Below, in pieces: positions 38,776-50,600 of a stretch of 64,000 nucleotides of DNA. Source of the stretch: Patiria miniata. Its lineage: Eukaryota; Echinodermata; Asteroidea; Valvatida; Asterinidae. Each line of letters begins with the position of its first letter. Within the stretch, counting starts at the first letter, position 1. The notes beneath the pieces are model-generated. The model saw nothing but the letters and a program-made list of their open reading frames with translations. It was not told where the DNA came from and ran no database searches. Location of the stretch: positions 1,550,001-1,614,000 of the forward strand of contig NW_024037053.1 in assembly GCF_015706575.1 (NCBI RefSeq), in the 5' to 3' direction. The position numbers were made by a program, and so were the translations under genes.

Positions 38776-39009
38776 ATCTTGAGCTTTCAACTTATCATTC
38801 TATGCAGATGCTTGCTTAAAAAACTTGTAGACATTGATATTTTTTAAACAAGAGAATCTGCCTCAATCATGTACAGTAATCAATGTTATAGGTACAGTAT
38901 CATGTACTTTTTATGCTAAATTTTAGATTTTAAAAAATCAGGTATTTCCAGTATAAAAATTGAATCTTCAATTATTCAAAAGGGACATGTTTTATCAACT
39001 TTTTTAAAT

Positions 39010-39895
39010 AGTTCACCCAGGAATCCATCCAAATTTAGCAATGACATTTTTTCAGCTTTACCAATCAAATACGACCAAAAAGATAAAGCCATCTTGACCA
39101 AAATTGTATGCTTTTGTGTGCATAATTGTGAAACCGTCCACGTTATTTATATTTTTTTCCAAGAACAAAATCCGTCCACAAACAAATGCTTTATTTCACG
39201 GTAATAACCAGAATCTGAAGCACTGGTGTTTGACAGATATACCATTATTTTCACTTTAGGCCAAAAAAAAAAAAAATATTCGGTCTCTGGTCAGACCAAA
39301 GTTCCGGAATTGACGCGGGGACGCGGGTTTTTTTTTTTTTTTTTTTTCTTCTTTTTTTTCAAGCTTGGATTGTACAGACAAGGTGGGGTACTATTTTGCT
39401 TTTTGTGGTGTCCTCATGTACATTGGTGTCCTCCATAATTTGCCTTAGTGCCCTCAATCATTTGCCTTGGTGCAATTCCCCATTCCTTGGTGCTCTTTGG
39501 TAAAAAAAAATTGAGGAGGTGCGGCAATAGAGGGCACAGTTGGAGCTATCGCGGAACATTTTGAAAAAAAAAAGAAGATTGACGCGCATGGTTAAAATCG
39601 ACGCGCGCGCTGACTATTTTTTTTTTTTGGCCTAAAAGTGAATAGCCTAATAGTTCCCCAGGAATCCATCCAAATTTAGCAATAACATTTTAGTCAGCTT
39701 TACCAATCAAAAACGACCAAAAAGATAAAGCCCTTTGGACCAAAATTGTATGCTTTTGTGTGCATAATTGTGAAACCGTCCACGTATTTTATATTTTTTT
39801 CCAAAAACAAAATCCGTCCACAAACAAATGCTTTAACGATAATAACCAGAATTCGAAGCACTGGTGTTTGACAGATATACCATTATTTTCACTTG
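39010..39895 (+). repeat. Direct duplication of about 245 bp (39010-39257 and 39652-39895)
   Basis: Both copies run from AGTTC.CCCAGGAATCCATC to CCATTATTTTCACTT with about 93-95 percent visible identity, including the paired CCGTCCAC motifs. They flank a foreign inverted-repeat element (39250-39642) that begins at the end of copy 1. Confidence 0.92.
39250..39642. mobile_element. MITE with TTCACTTTAGGCCAAAAA ends
   Basis: Left TTCACTTTAGGCCAAAAAAA; right TTTTTTTGGCCTAAAAGTGA. The interior has GACGCGGGGACGCGGG, a poly-T tract and GACGCGCATGG / GACGCGCGCGC words. A related element is at 60002-60374. Confidence 0.85.
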
Positions 39896-40075
39896 AGGGG
39901 TAGTTTTAGTAAGGGTCTTTTTTCCAGTCACCTTTGACCTGTATGTAAATCTGTCTGATTTGCATACAAAGCATTTGTCCAATCAGCCTGCAGATCAGTC
40001 AAGACCAACTGCCCATGGTTTGAGTAGCCCGGCCTTCAACTTGCATATTTGGCATATGACTTGCAAACTACGTGT

Positions 40076-40657
40076 AAAAAAAACATGTCCTACTTTTGAA
40101 CCTGAATAACTCTGTTGTTCACCAATGGAGTTAAACCAAATTTTCAGATCATGTAAACAAGGCATGACAAAATTTATGGAGCGAGTTTTATCTGCTTTGC
40201 AAATCGCCTCGATCATGTGTTGCTCCAAACGATCGAGGAGATTTGCAATAACATCCGGGGTGATCCTGCATTCCTTCAGAAGCTTTCGCCTGCAGCATGC
40301 ACCTTCCGCAACCGTCTTCAGCATTGTATCAACACTGGCGGACGCCAAGTTAAAAGTGAGTATTGGCGTATGGCGTTTACATCTCACCCTCTTGCACAAA
40401 GTTGATGAAACTCGCTCCAAAAAAATTGGTCATGCCTTGTTTACATGATCTGAAACTTTGGTTTAATAGGCCTGAGACCTAATGACATCACGCTTTGTTT
40501 ACATGTGCACTTTCCTATGTGGTAGACGGTCCCTTTGTCTGGCGTCCCGACTTCGCTCCCATAGGAAAGCGCATATGTAAACAGTCATTAGGTCTTGGGT
40601 CTATTTCATTGGTAAACAACAAAGTTGGTCAGGATCAAAAGTAGGACATGTTTTTTG
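40076..40657. mobile_element. Nested foldback: outer arms enclosing two inner inverted repeats
   Basis: Outer arms (ACATGTCCTACTTTTGAACC / GATCAAAAGTAGGACATGT) enclose a first inverted pair (40130-40165 with 40427-40462: GATCATGTAAACAAGGCATG) and a second (40470-40520 with 40555-40600: GACCTAATGACATCACGCTT). The unpaired centre of the first pair, about 40215-40380, stays open on the minus strand. Confidence 0.85.
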
Positions 40658-40697
40658 TGACATGTTTTTTTAGTGGTTTTCAAGCACCCTGTGATAG

Positions 40698-40918
40698 CCA
40701 GTGTGGAAAAAAAATGTTGCAACCTGACGCCACTTTTTTCTTCATATATCATCTCAATGAAGGTCAGTGATTGCAAAAATGATAAGACATGAATCTGGGA
40801 CTGAGAAATATTTCCAGTTTTGTTAGGAAATACTTAAGAAAATGTTCTTCACTCTCCATAGACTTTTTACACAATCGCGGAAGTGGCGTCAGGTTGCAAC
40901 ATTTTTTTCCCCAGTGTG
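40698..40918. mobile_element. 205-bp MITE with 8-bp target duplication CCAGTGTG
   Basis: Element 40706-40910 with arms AAAATGTTGCAACCTGACGC / GCGTCAGGTTGCAACATTTT, flanked by CCAGTGTG at 40698-40705 and 40911-40918. An 8-bp duplication fits hAT, P or Mutator-like ranges, most simply hAT. Confidence 0.85.
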
Positions 40919-41734
40919 TGTGGAATGTACTGCACACACGTAGCACTGAGCATGTGGTCCTGCGACCGGTTTTAAACATTGTCGTTTAAACGGCTGTTTA
41001 AACTGACCAATAGGAATAGGTAAACTGTCTAAGGTATTTATGACTTTTTTTATTGTTATTAAATGTAGGTGTTGACTCTTGAACCAATAAGTTTAACTTT
41101 GGTCAATGGCAACTGTATTCTCTTGAACTAGAGGGTTTTGCCCAATTTGTTTTTTTTTCTTTTGGTTTCTTTGTAAGATGTTAAAAGGTGTGACAACTCA
41201 ATATATTGGAAATGTGTTGGATTTTTTTGTTTCCCAAAAGGATAAATATATTAATTTTGTAGAGTTACGGTATAAATATTAATGTGACTATTGTGTTGTT
41301 TTTTTATCAACACAAAGAGAAATGTAAATGTGCAACAAAGGGTAGGAATTTCACCACATCTTTGGGGTTTTTTTGTACGAGGAGGAAAGCCCATTTATAC
41401 ATTTCAATTATGGCAAATCACAATTTTAAAGGTGGAGTCGGGGAGGGGGGGGGTGTGGTGAGGGTGCCCACAGGGGTGTTGGCAGACCAATTTGAATAGA
41501 TGTGTGTAGCAACAAATGTTGCTGACAGACCCTCCACGAAGAAGTCGGGATTTTTTTTTCGTTCACCTGGCCACCGCCCAAAAGATGGAAGGGGGCGGGG
41601 CGCTTGACGCCATCTAACTATTGCTGGCACTGTTGGAGGAGTATCTTTGACACTATCGGACAGAAGTGGTGCTGTAAATGGCAGCTTATTTGCCGTCATT
41701 TCACACAATTTTTCCAGAAACAAAAAAATTGTTA

Positions 41735-42005
41735 ATGCTCTCGTATCCGCTTCGCTCACAAGTACCCCCTCACTGGCAAAGAAAGTACAGTTGGGGGTGA
41801 CTGCTCGACGCCATCTTGCCTGAATGCAATATTTTGCCGCGAAGCGTGGCCACTGCGCGTACATAGTACAAATCCCCTGGTGTACGTGCATCACACACAA
41901 GGAACGGTGCGTGAGCGTCAACCAGCGAAATGTATGTGTCCCGCCCATGGGACGTCGTTGCTAGGTAAAAGGGCGCTCTCTTTTGTTGGCGCACAGAGCC
42001 ATTTG
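41735..42005. repeat. Repeat related to the nested element at 43991
   Basis: CGCTCACAAGTACCCCCTCA with CTGGC at the left and CTCTTTTGTTGGCGCACAGA with GCC at the right match the ends of 43991-44349. The longest open frame of the region (minus strand, 176 codons) crosses it and is taken as incidental. Confidence 0.65.
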
Positions 42006-43668
42006 ATGCCATCCATATTGATTGTTGAATGGGAAACGCATGAAAAATCCGGACTACCATTACGGTTAACCACTGAAAAATATTGGCTTATTGTTTTCAC
42101 AAGAAACTGCATACTCCAGTAGGAGGGTTTTGACCACATTGATTTACAAAAGAACAATTTTGTTGCACTGGTAACAGAAATTATACATGTACTGTATTGT
42201 AAATTTGTCTTTTTTAATTTTTTGGATGGTGCGGTTGCCATAAACCGTGCCTGCATGTATGTATTCTACATATCACCGAAGCCAAGGCTTATGGTGTGTT
42301 TATCAGCATCAAGCCAACAAGTGTGGGTTTGAAACTATTTCAGATTGTCTTTTGTGTTGTCAAGACGTGTCGAGTAAAATGTCAATAAAGTCAGGAGACG
42401 TTGTGAAATATTAGACATGAATTTTTTTTCCTTTGTATTATTTTTTAGTTTTTATCCCCTGGCTTTTAAACCAGAAAGGGGGATGTTGCGATAGCGTATT
42501 CCTTCTCTGCGTCCGTGTGTCGTACTGTCCGAACGGTTTGTGTTCCATTTTTGGTTAGGTTAACTGTTTAGTGCTGTCATATGAAAAGTCAGACTCCAAT
42601 CTCAACCAAACTTGGTGACAATAATCTTTGGGTAGGGGGACTTCAGATGACCTGAGACGTTTGAGGTCAAAGGTCATCTAGTGGTCAAATGATGTCATTG
42701 TTGATTTATTACTTTAAGTTTATTGCTAATCCATGTTGCGAGTTATGACCCATTATTTGGTTAGGTACACTGAATAGTGTGCTTATTGACTGTATAAATA
42801 CTACCAGCATGCCAGAGGGATCAATCGCGCAAGTTTAACTTGCAGTATTTTTTGTTACTTATGTCGAATGTCGGGTACATTTACCACCGATGCCAACCAT
42901 TATAGAGCACTGATATGTTGGGTGTTTTTTTTTTTTTGCCATCTTCATTTCAGGTTGCATTTTGGATAAAATTAAAGGTCTTAAAAATAAATAGCAAAAA
43001 CACTCAAATTCTGTATTACTCAAAATGGTATTTCGTTTTAATAACTGATATAATTTTGTTTTCAGATTATTCACAATATGCAAGGCACTATTCATCAAAT
43101 TAACATTGGTAACAACAAAATTTCAAACATTCCCAGATGTGTCACAAATCTCTTTGGAGAAACTTGTAACAAAAACGTTACATATGTGAATAAAAGTAAC
43201 TTGTAAAAAGAAAAGATATACGACAGACTAAAATACGACCAATATTTGAAAACTCTGCGTTTGTTAAACACTATTATTTTTAAAAAAGTCCGTTTCCACC
43301 GATTGGCTGAAATAAAGTTACATAACAGCACCATTATAGCAAAATATAGAAAAATTACATAAATAGCTCTACAAATTTGATATTAAAAGTTGAGAACTAG
43401 ATTTAATATCTTCACAATTCTTTTTTTCATTTGTTTACATTTTCAGCACAGCAGTGAACAGTAAACATCTGTTCCTTTGATTTTTTTTTGTGCCAATTTT
43501 TTCTTTGAAATATGAGTTGATTTTTAACATATTGAGGCATGAAAGATGTTGCACGTTTCTTTCAAAATTTCTCGCAGAATGTGAAACATTCCCTGCAGCT
43601 GGAACCATTCAGCTTTAATATATATCCTTGGCATCAAATGAATTCATGCTAATTTATGCTAATTTATG

Positions 43669-44813
43669 CTAATTTACAGTGTTGTAGTCGAGTACTTTTC
43701 AACGAGTACGAGTACTTTGCCATGAGTACCAGTATGAGTACTTTGTCAAGAGTACGTGTACAAGTACTTTTCACAAGTAGGTGCAAATTTCAATGGGTCG
43801 CGTGCATTCAAGGGCTTTTGCTGTCAAACCAGGCATTAAACATAGGCAGAAGCCTCCCAAACAGTAGAAAACAGGTTCTTTTCCTACAATCATGGTGGTC
43901 CCCCAAAAAAATTCAGAGGCAGATTTCTCAAAATTAAAGAGACATGTTGAAATTGTTTTAAGATATTCTTAAACTACAAGATCTTGGTGGTATGGGCTCC
44001 TTGCGCAAGTACCACATCAACGGCCAGAGTAGGAGAGTTGGGGGAGACCTAGACTGGTTTCCGATCCATCCACTGCGTTATTCAAATGATATCCAAAGTT
44101 ATTGGGGTCAGAGATTAGTCCGGGAGACCATTCCAATTACATTCGAACGTATTCAAAAGTATTCGTGCGCCTACGACGCCTGACACTCACGCGCAAAGAC
44201 GCTGTGGCTTAGCTTTGTGCACATTCAGGAAATTAAAAAGTCGTGCATACTTCGAGCGCGAATTACAGTGCGCACATGCGGTGTCCCGTCCAAGGGGCGC
44301 TCAGAAATGGTAAAAGCGCACCCTCTTTTGTTGGCGCACGGAGCCCATATGGTGAAAATGGCGTTGAAAACATAGCTCAAAATAAGAAATAACTGCCATT
44401 TACAGAAAAATTGTTGAAAAAGAAGTTTGTCCACATCTATGGCAGTCATGTAGACCTAAATTACAATTATTGCAGTTCTTTGTGGGCGCAGTGCTATTCT
44501 GTTGACCATATCTCACAGACCCGCGTGTGGGTAAACTTCTTTTTGACCATCGTTCCTTAAACCATTGCCATTTCTTAATTTAGGCTATATTTTCAGCGCC
44601 ATTTTCACCATATACCATAAAGATGCTGTAGTTTAGGAATATCTTGAAACAATTTTAACACGTCTCCCCAATTCCAAATCTGCGTCTGAAAAAGCGTAAA
44701 TGGTTTTTTTTTTGGACCACGACCACCCTGTATAGCTCTTTTCAAAGCTGAGAACATTTGTACGAGTACGAGTTCTTTGTCATGAGTACAAGTACTACGA
44801 CATTGCTAATTTA
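43669..44813. mobile_element. Non-autonomous hAT element with 8-bp target duplication CTAATTTA
   Basis: Element 43677-44805 begins CAGTGTTGTAGTCGAGTAC and ends GTACAAGTACTACGACATTG, imperfect inverted ends of the CARTG type typical of hAT. CTAATTTA flanks it at 43669-43676 and 44806-44813. Subterminal regions on both sides are tandem GAGTACGAGTACTTTG-like words, plausible transposase binding sites. No transposase frame remains. Confidence 0.88.
43991..44349. mobile_element. Element nested inside the hAT copy
   Basis: TATGGGCTCCTTGCGCAAG at the left and TTGGCGCACGGAGCCCATA at the right are inverted ends. The interior shares GAGAGTTGGGGGAGACC and CCTACGACGCCTGACACTCA with 28938-29075. A further inverted pair (44345-44400 / 44570-44625) lies beside it. 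Confidence 0.75.
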
Positions 44814-45243
44814 TGCAATGTAGGTGTATTCTGCTCCCATCTGCGTTTATGACATCGTCCATTGCTCTTGATGGATATAATAAAAACTGAAATTAAATTA
44901 AAGTACACAATATAAGAAAGCAATGAATACATACTCTAAAAAATTAAAATACCAAAATAGCAAAATGAATACAGACTATTGTTTTCTTTCTGATAGCTAT
45001 TACATGTGTACCACCCCATCTAAAAAATAAATAAATCTTGAGAATCGTCTGGCGTGCTTGCATTTAACTCGCACAGTGCAAAAAAATAGAATTTTACAGG
45101 TAGCTCAATTGACACTGATTAGAAGTGTGCAGAAATACAACAGCACGTTTCTTGTTCATTGAGCTTACAGGGGAGTTTCAACCCACATGTAAAAAAGGGG
45201 GAAAGATTTGATTTACACATTCCTGCAAAATTCTCCCAAACCT

Positions 45244-45315
45244 GGGCCCAATTTCATAACGCTGCTTAACAGTGAGCAGAAAAGATGAGCTTACCATAGC
45301 AGAAAATTGCAGGCT
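45244..45315. mobile_element. GGGCCCAATTTCA family fragment
   Basis: GGGCCCAATTTCATAACGCTG followed by CTTAACAGTGAGCAGAAAA; only one end is preserved. Confidence 0.6.
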
Positions 45316-45661
45316 TTCAAGTATTCCTACTTTTCCCTATTTTTTGGTACTTTTTTCACACATTTTAAAAATTCATTCTTTGGAATGCCCAAATCACATG
45401 TAACTTGATTGACATCAAACTGAAATTTCGAAATTTGAGCAAAAAATGCAGAAATTTTAATTGTTAGCAAGGCTCAACCACACACTTCAAATACACATTT
45501 TTATGTCGGAATATATATGTCCGATAAAGCAATATATGCAAGTACTGTTTTTATTTATTTATTTTTAGAATTTTTTTAAGTCCATTTGCTACTGATCATT
45601 TCTGAAATGTATAAAAACCCTGGCACTAAGGTTGTCCTAGCCTATTATGTAACTTAATAAA

Positions 45662-46270
45662 CGCTCCAAAAAAAGAAAGTCCACACTCATTGGAGGGGTC
45701 ATAATTTTGAATCTGATCGTCTTATGATGACGTCATTTATATAGACATTTGGGGAATGTTGTTAGCTACATTTTGATACCCCGTTTGCTACCAAAGACTG
45801 TAAATGGTCCAACATTAACAACGGTTTATGAAAAATGATGCGGTTTGAAAACTTGCAAATTTAAAGAGTGCTCAAGTGGAAATTGCTGCCTGACAATGTT
45901 ACATTGCCTGAAACAAACAGCAGAGAATACCGATCGCACAGTGCTTGCATGCATGGGAGCACGTGAATTGAACTACCCCCGCTTTGTTGGGGCACTGTGC
46001 AGTCTATCGAGGCAATTACGGATGTGTGTGTTTGTGATTAGCAGTTTCTCCTCGCGTAATCTTTAAATTTGCAACTTTTCAAACTGCATCAATTTTCATA
46101 AACCGTTGGCAATCTTGGACGATTTACAGTCTGTGGTAGCAAACGGGGTATCAAAATGTAGCCAACAAAATTCCCCAAAGGTCTAAGATAAATGACGTCA
46201 TCATAAGATGATCAGATTCAAAATTATGACCCCTCCAATGAGTATGGACTTTCTTCTCTTTTTTTTGAGG
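45662..46270. mobile_element. Foldback element, arms about 205 bp around a 194-bp unique spacer
   Basis: Left arm 45662-45866 pairs with right arm 46061-46270 (AGAAAGTCCACACTCATTGG versus CCAATGAGTATGGACTTTCT; ACTTGCAAATTTAAAG versus CTTTAAATTTGCAACT). The spacer 45867-46060 is less AT-rich than the arms and stays open on the plus strand for 73 codons; I do not recognise the peptide. Confidence 0.92.
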
Positions 46271-46944
46271 TGTTTAGTTGACCAATTGAACTTCCACACT
46301 AAATAGCTATTTTCTTCCTACATCGAAAACACACGCGAGTAAGCCAAAATCTAGCTTTTTTTTCTGAAGTCAAGTTCCTTTGGCAAAAATCACAAGCTAA
46401 ACTAATTTCAAATTAGTGCAGGCCCAGGAATAAAGGGATATAAAAGGTCAAAGGGAGGTCACGAAAGGTCAGAAGAGGTCAATACTATATTACAATCAAT
46501 TTGTATTTATTGTTCTTACTTGAAGGAACAGTTCGGTTTTTTTTTCAAGCAATTCAATTATTTACGATCGGCTATAAATTAAGTGGTATTTCAGTGAGTT
46601 TTTTTCTTTTTATATATATCTCACCAGATATGAGAACCTACAGTTAGCATGACGGTTGTGCTATCAATAGACCGTTCTTTGCCAAACCGTGGTTTGGTAC
46701 TTTTTGCCAACGAAGAATGCTCATCCCCCATGCCCACCCACTTGCCGACACGGTTTACGTCACTGTTTGTACATGTACAGGGTTCCTTACGGGGTAGAAA
46801 ACACAACAGAATAGACCCCATAAGGAAGTCTTTAGAAATCAATCTACCCCATAAGGGAAATGCTATGGAGTTTGCGATTTCAATAGGAACAACGAAAAAC
46901 AAATGAAAGGAAACAAAGGTCTTCCCCACAAGTATATGTGTGTA

Positions 46945-47145
46945 GGGGTGTATGTGAGTTTGTTTCTGCATTCAATAGGGGACGTTGAACAATAGAGGAC
47001 AATAGAGTCTACAATTCCTGAAGGTCCACAGTTGACGATCGTGTACAAAACATATGGAAGGTCTTCCTATAAAGTTAAAGTACAAACGAAAGAGGGACAA
47101 TAGGGGGTCCACGACTGAAAGTGTTTACACACACTGTGTGTGTGC
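46945..47145 (+). repeat. Dispersed repeat, inverted partner at 37380-37600
   Basis: GTTTGTTTCTGCATTCAATA with GGGGACGTT, AGAGGACAATAGAG, GTACAAAACATATGGAAGGT and GAGGGACAATAGGGGGTCC in order. It ends near the candidate polyadenylation signal of the PDZ gene. Confidence 0.8.
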
Positions 47146-47173
47146 ACGCCTACACCGTCTTATGGGGAAGTTT

Positions 47174-47179
47174 TTTATT
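47174..47179 (-). terminator. Candidate polyadenylation signal of the PDZ-protein gene
   Basis: TTTATT on the plus strand, AATAAA on the minus strand, about 370 nt beyond the stop codon. The next candidate is 46506-46511. Chosen only by distance. Confidence 0.4.
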
Positions 47180-47546
47180 GTTAGACAAATTAGGACCAAG
47201 TTATGGGGACTTTCTGCTGTCCCCACAAATACCTTGTAGCGACGAGTGTATGTCCCCACAACTACAGAACAAGTATGTATGTCTGCGTGGGTTGGGAGGG
47301 GGGGGGGAGATGGGGGTTGCAGCTAGGCCAAGGCAGGGGTTAAGGCAGGGGTTTGGGCAGGGGGAGAAAGGGCTTCTGGTTATAACTCTTTATCTGCAAA
47401 TTCAAACATCCCTTTATGTCCAAAAAAGGACATTACTAAGATCTACAAGACGATTCCTGTCACGCTTACCAGGAACATCTACATTCTGCTGAGCAGAAAC
47501 CTACTCCCTGCTTAGTCGGTGACGTGGGCTAGAGTTGTCCCCAGTC

Positions 47547-47654
47547 CTAGATGCCCCGGCGATGCACCTTCATCTTGAGCACTGTGAACTTCTCTTTGGT
47601 AAGGAGCTTGATGGCGTGGCTGTGGGTGGACATGGTCAAGTCTAGGCCGTTGAC
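47547..47654 (-). CDS. TAX1BP3: PDZ-protein exon 4 (C-terminus and stop)
   Basis: Encodes VNGLDLTMSTHSHAIKLLTK then EKFTVLKMKVHRRGI and TAG. It holds strand E, helix B with H83 and the final strand. Acceptor ATCCAG (reverse strand of 47655-47660). Confidence 0.92.
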   Translation of the reverse strand, partial: VNGLDLTMSTHSHAIKLLTKEKFTVLKMKVHRRGI

Positions 47655-50600
47655 CTGGATGCAACAAAACAAGTCAAACCAAAGTTGAAGCAAAACTTGG
47701 ACAGTTCACATAATTCACATCAAAAGCAATGTCGGAATAAAATGCTAAGAAATACTGAAGATCGTGCCATCTTCAGCTCAGCCACTTACCCAAAAGTAAC
47801 AAAAGTCCCTAATGAAAAAGTTGCCTTCGGGTACTTCCAGCGTTATGAAAGTACAAATGTAAGTGTAATGTCCGTGACAGAGCCAATTAACCATGATATC
47901 TAATGAATGATTCAGAGAAATGATCCAAAACTCCTAGTCTGTAATCTTTTGACCATTACTAGATGATGGATGTATAAGACCAAAAACAAATATTTCAGGT
48001 TTATTCACTGAGCTCTTAAAAACTCTGTCACAAACATTACATGATGCTAGAATTGCCCATTTTTTTACTCTTTCGTAAAATACCAAAAACCTCTGAAATC
48101 AAGCCATCTAAAAATCCATCCTTTGCATGAACCGTTCCAAAAAGGTGTACGTTCTTTCAGAAAAACGAAACAATTCACACACATCCTTATGTGATTTGTT
48201 TTCGTTTTGCTGAAAGAACACTGAACTTTTTTGCAATCCGTGGACAGAACCTTAAAACGGTGGTTGTGTTTAAAATTCTGTAACCTGAAAGGTACATGAG
48301 TGATTTGAATGATTCTTGTACTAAAAGAAAGCTTATGAGTTGGGCTTTCATATCCTAGATTTTGAAAATGCTACATGCAGAACTTCCCTAAAACAATGGT
48401 CCCGACATTTGGGTTTCTTTTTTTTTAATCGCCCTGTATTTTGCTTCCTGGACACTGAGGAAGCACCCAAAGCATGCGTGCAATTTTTGCCAGGCCCAGT
48501 TGATCTATTTTCATTTTTTTTGCGTGCCATTACATACTGAAAAACACTGCAAAAATTTTGAAAAGCTGGACATATTCTCCTTTTTTGTGACCTTCCAGTT
48601 GCATGTAAAGTTGGGGGCACAGGGAAATTCTTCTTAAGCTCAACTCATGATTGTTACCTCCAGAATCTTGTCCCCTACGACCAATCCCGACAATTCCGCT
48701 GGAGTTCCGGGCCTCACGACGCTCACAAAGATTCCCTGTACAACACAAAAATAACACAACACTTTTAAGCTCTGGAAGGAGTTTCTATATGTCACTTGGT
48801 GGTTGGTCGGTCGGTCGGTCTGTCCCTGGAAAATTGACTAAAAGTATGATGTTCCATTTGTGGCATCGGTGTCACATTTTTCGGCGTCACATATTTCAGC
48901 TCTGGCAGGGATCCTTTTGATTGATTTCATGAAAGACTTCTTGAAACACGGCCAGAGCTTATTGTGCACGTGCACTTGTGTTTTTGCCATGAGTTGTACC
49001 TACTTGTAAAATGTGAGGATATATGAAGCTAAAGTGGTGAGAGGTTGACCACGCTGGGGTGCCCATAATACTTAACTCGTATTATTTGTAGCTCAGTGTG
49101 CCTCGGGGAAATATCAATTGTAATGATTGAAAAACTGAATTCTACTATCATAACGGATCATAATGGTCAAATCATAAAAAGTCAATCCTGTTCCCTGCCA
49201 TGCCTTTATACCATGACAAAGGCTAGTCACCAACAGTCGGATCATTATTTCCAGCTTAAAATGTGACAAGTCAAATTCCATTTACAGACAAAAGCAGGTG
49301 ACTGGTAGACACAGCTGGCTTCAGGCATGCAACTTTTCCTTTTTTACTTCACATGGTGCCATTGAAAATAGAAAAACACTGTACAAAGTCTGGAAAAAAT
49401 TTGAATTTCCTCTTTTTCTGTGATTTCCCAGTTGCATGCCTGTGGCTTATCAATCACCCACAGTCAAAGCAGAGCAGTAGAAAGTTACATAAACAGTCAC
49501 AGCCAGTCAATCCTGCAAAGTTCTTTTAAAAGTCACTTGATGATTTTGACTGCTGGGATGGTATTTTTTATTTACCTTTTTTATTTTGCTAGCTAGAGAA
49601 GAATGATCAAGGAAAAAATTCCATGCTTGGCCAATACTCAGAGCTCCTGAACAAAGTCTATGGGCCATGACAGAACATTTTAAAGTAATATCAAAGAATT
49701 TTTGCACTCCTTAATCAGTGTTTCTTCATCAGATTTACAACTTTTGGTACTTTTCAGGGCATATTAAGGAAAATGAGTGGTGGCCCAGTATGGAATTTTT
49801 CCCATGATCAATTTCAAGCCTGTTTGTTTCCGGCATTCTCACCTCATCGCCTGGGATGAAAGGGTTTTTACTTTTGTCCTGATCTATCCCTCCAGCGATG
49901 CTAAAACCCAGGCCGGTCCCAGGAATCTTCTTTAATATGATGTCAATCTAAAAGTTCAAGAAAGGAAAAACTGGTTTGAAAATGATCACCAAATTTAGAG
50001 TAAGTTTTATAGACATAGACACAGTCTAGTTTAATAGATCACTTCCAGTTCTAATCATTTAATTTGAGATGGAAACGGACTTGTCCATGCAAATTTTAGT
50101 TTAAGAAAGCTAAATACAGTAGTTTGCATCCCATGGGCCTTTAGCGTTGTTTATTTATATTAGTTGTACATTACAATATAATTCAAATGACAATTTGACA
50201 ACTTGACAATCTGATGAACAGAAATGCAACAAATCCAACAGAATTTTGGGAAAAATTCGGCTACCCGATCACCACTTTTTTCAATTAATTTTCTAGCGCC
50301 AAAAGTTACATCTTTTATGGTTATTCCCTCCACTTTCCCTCCTCTACTCTCACCCTCTCCTTTCCTTAATTTCTATTTATCAATCAGTCAATTACTTCAT
50401 CGAGATTCGAACCTCGGACTCTTGCTTGATACACGAGACTCTTAACCGCTAGGCCGCACACAATCGCTGTTGCAATGATCAATCTTTGGACGTATTTGAA
50501 GTATCCATTGAAATAAACTAAATATTCATGAGAAAAAAAATATTCATAGTGACGTATTGCACTATCATTGGCCGGCTCATGCGACGTCTGATGCGACGTC

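Larger units (their letters stand above)
34502..47546. other. GLIS 3' UTR and region to the next gene (13 kb)
   Basis: The first part must be 3' UTR; its end is not certain. Candidate AATAAA signals are at 35378-35383, 35536-35541, 36399-36404 and 42384-42389. The rest is repeats, listed separately. An echinoderm-like dispersed segment (CAATCTCAACCAAACTTGGT at 42598, AGGTCAAAGGTCATC at 42665) also lies here. No coding gene is recognised; the 176-codon minus frame at 41418-41948 runs through repeat sequence. Confidence 0.7.

Noticed and set aside
39010-39895. LTR retrotransposon (two direct repeats)
   Set aside because: No TG..CA ends, primer-binding site, polypurine tract or coding region; the inside is a MITE.
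41418-41948. Longest minus-strand open frame outside the genes (176 codons)
   Set aside because: It crosses a dispersed repeat (41735-42005) and a poly-purine tract, shows no recognisable domain, and lacks codon bias or splice context.
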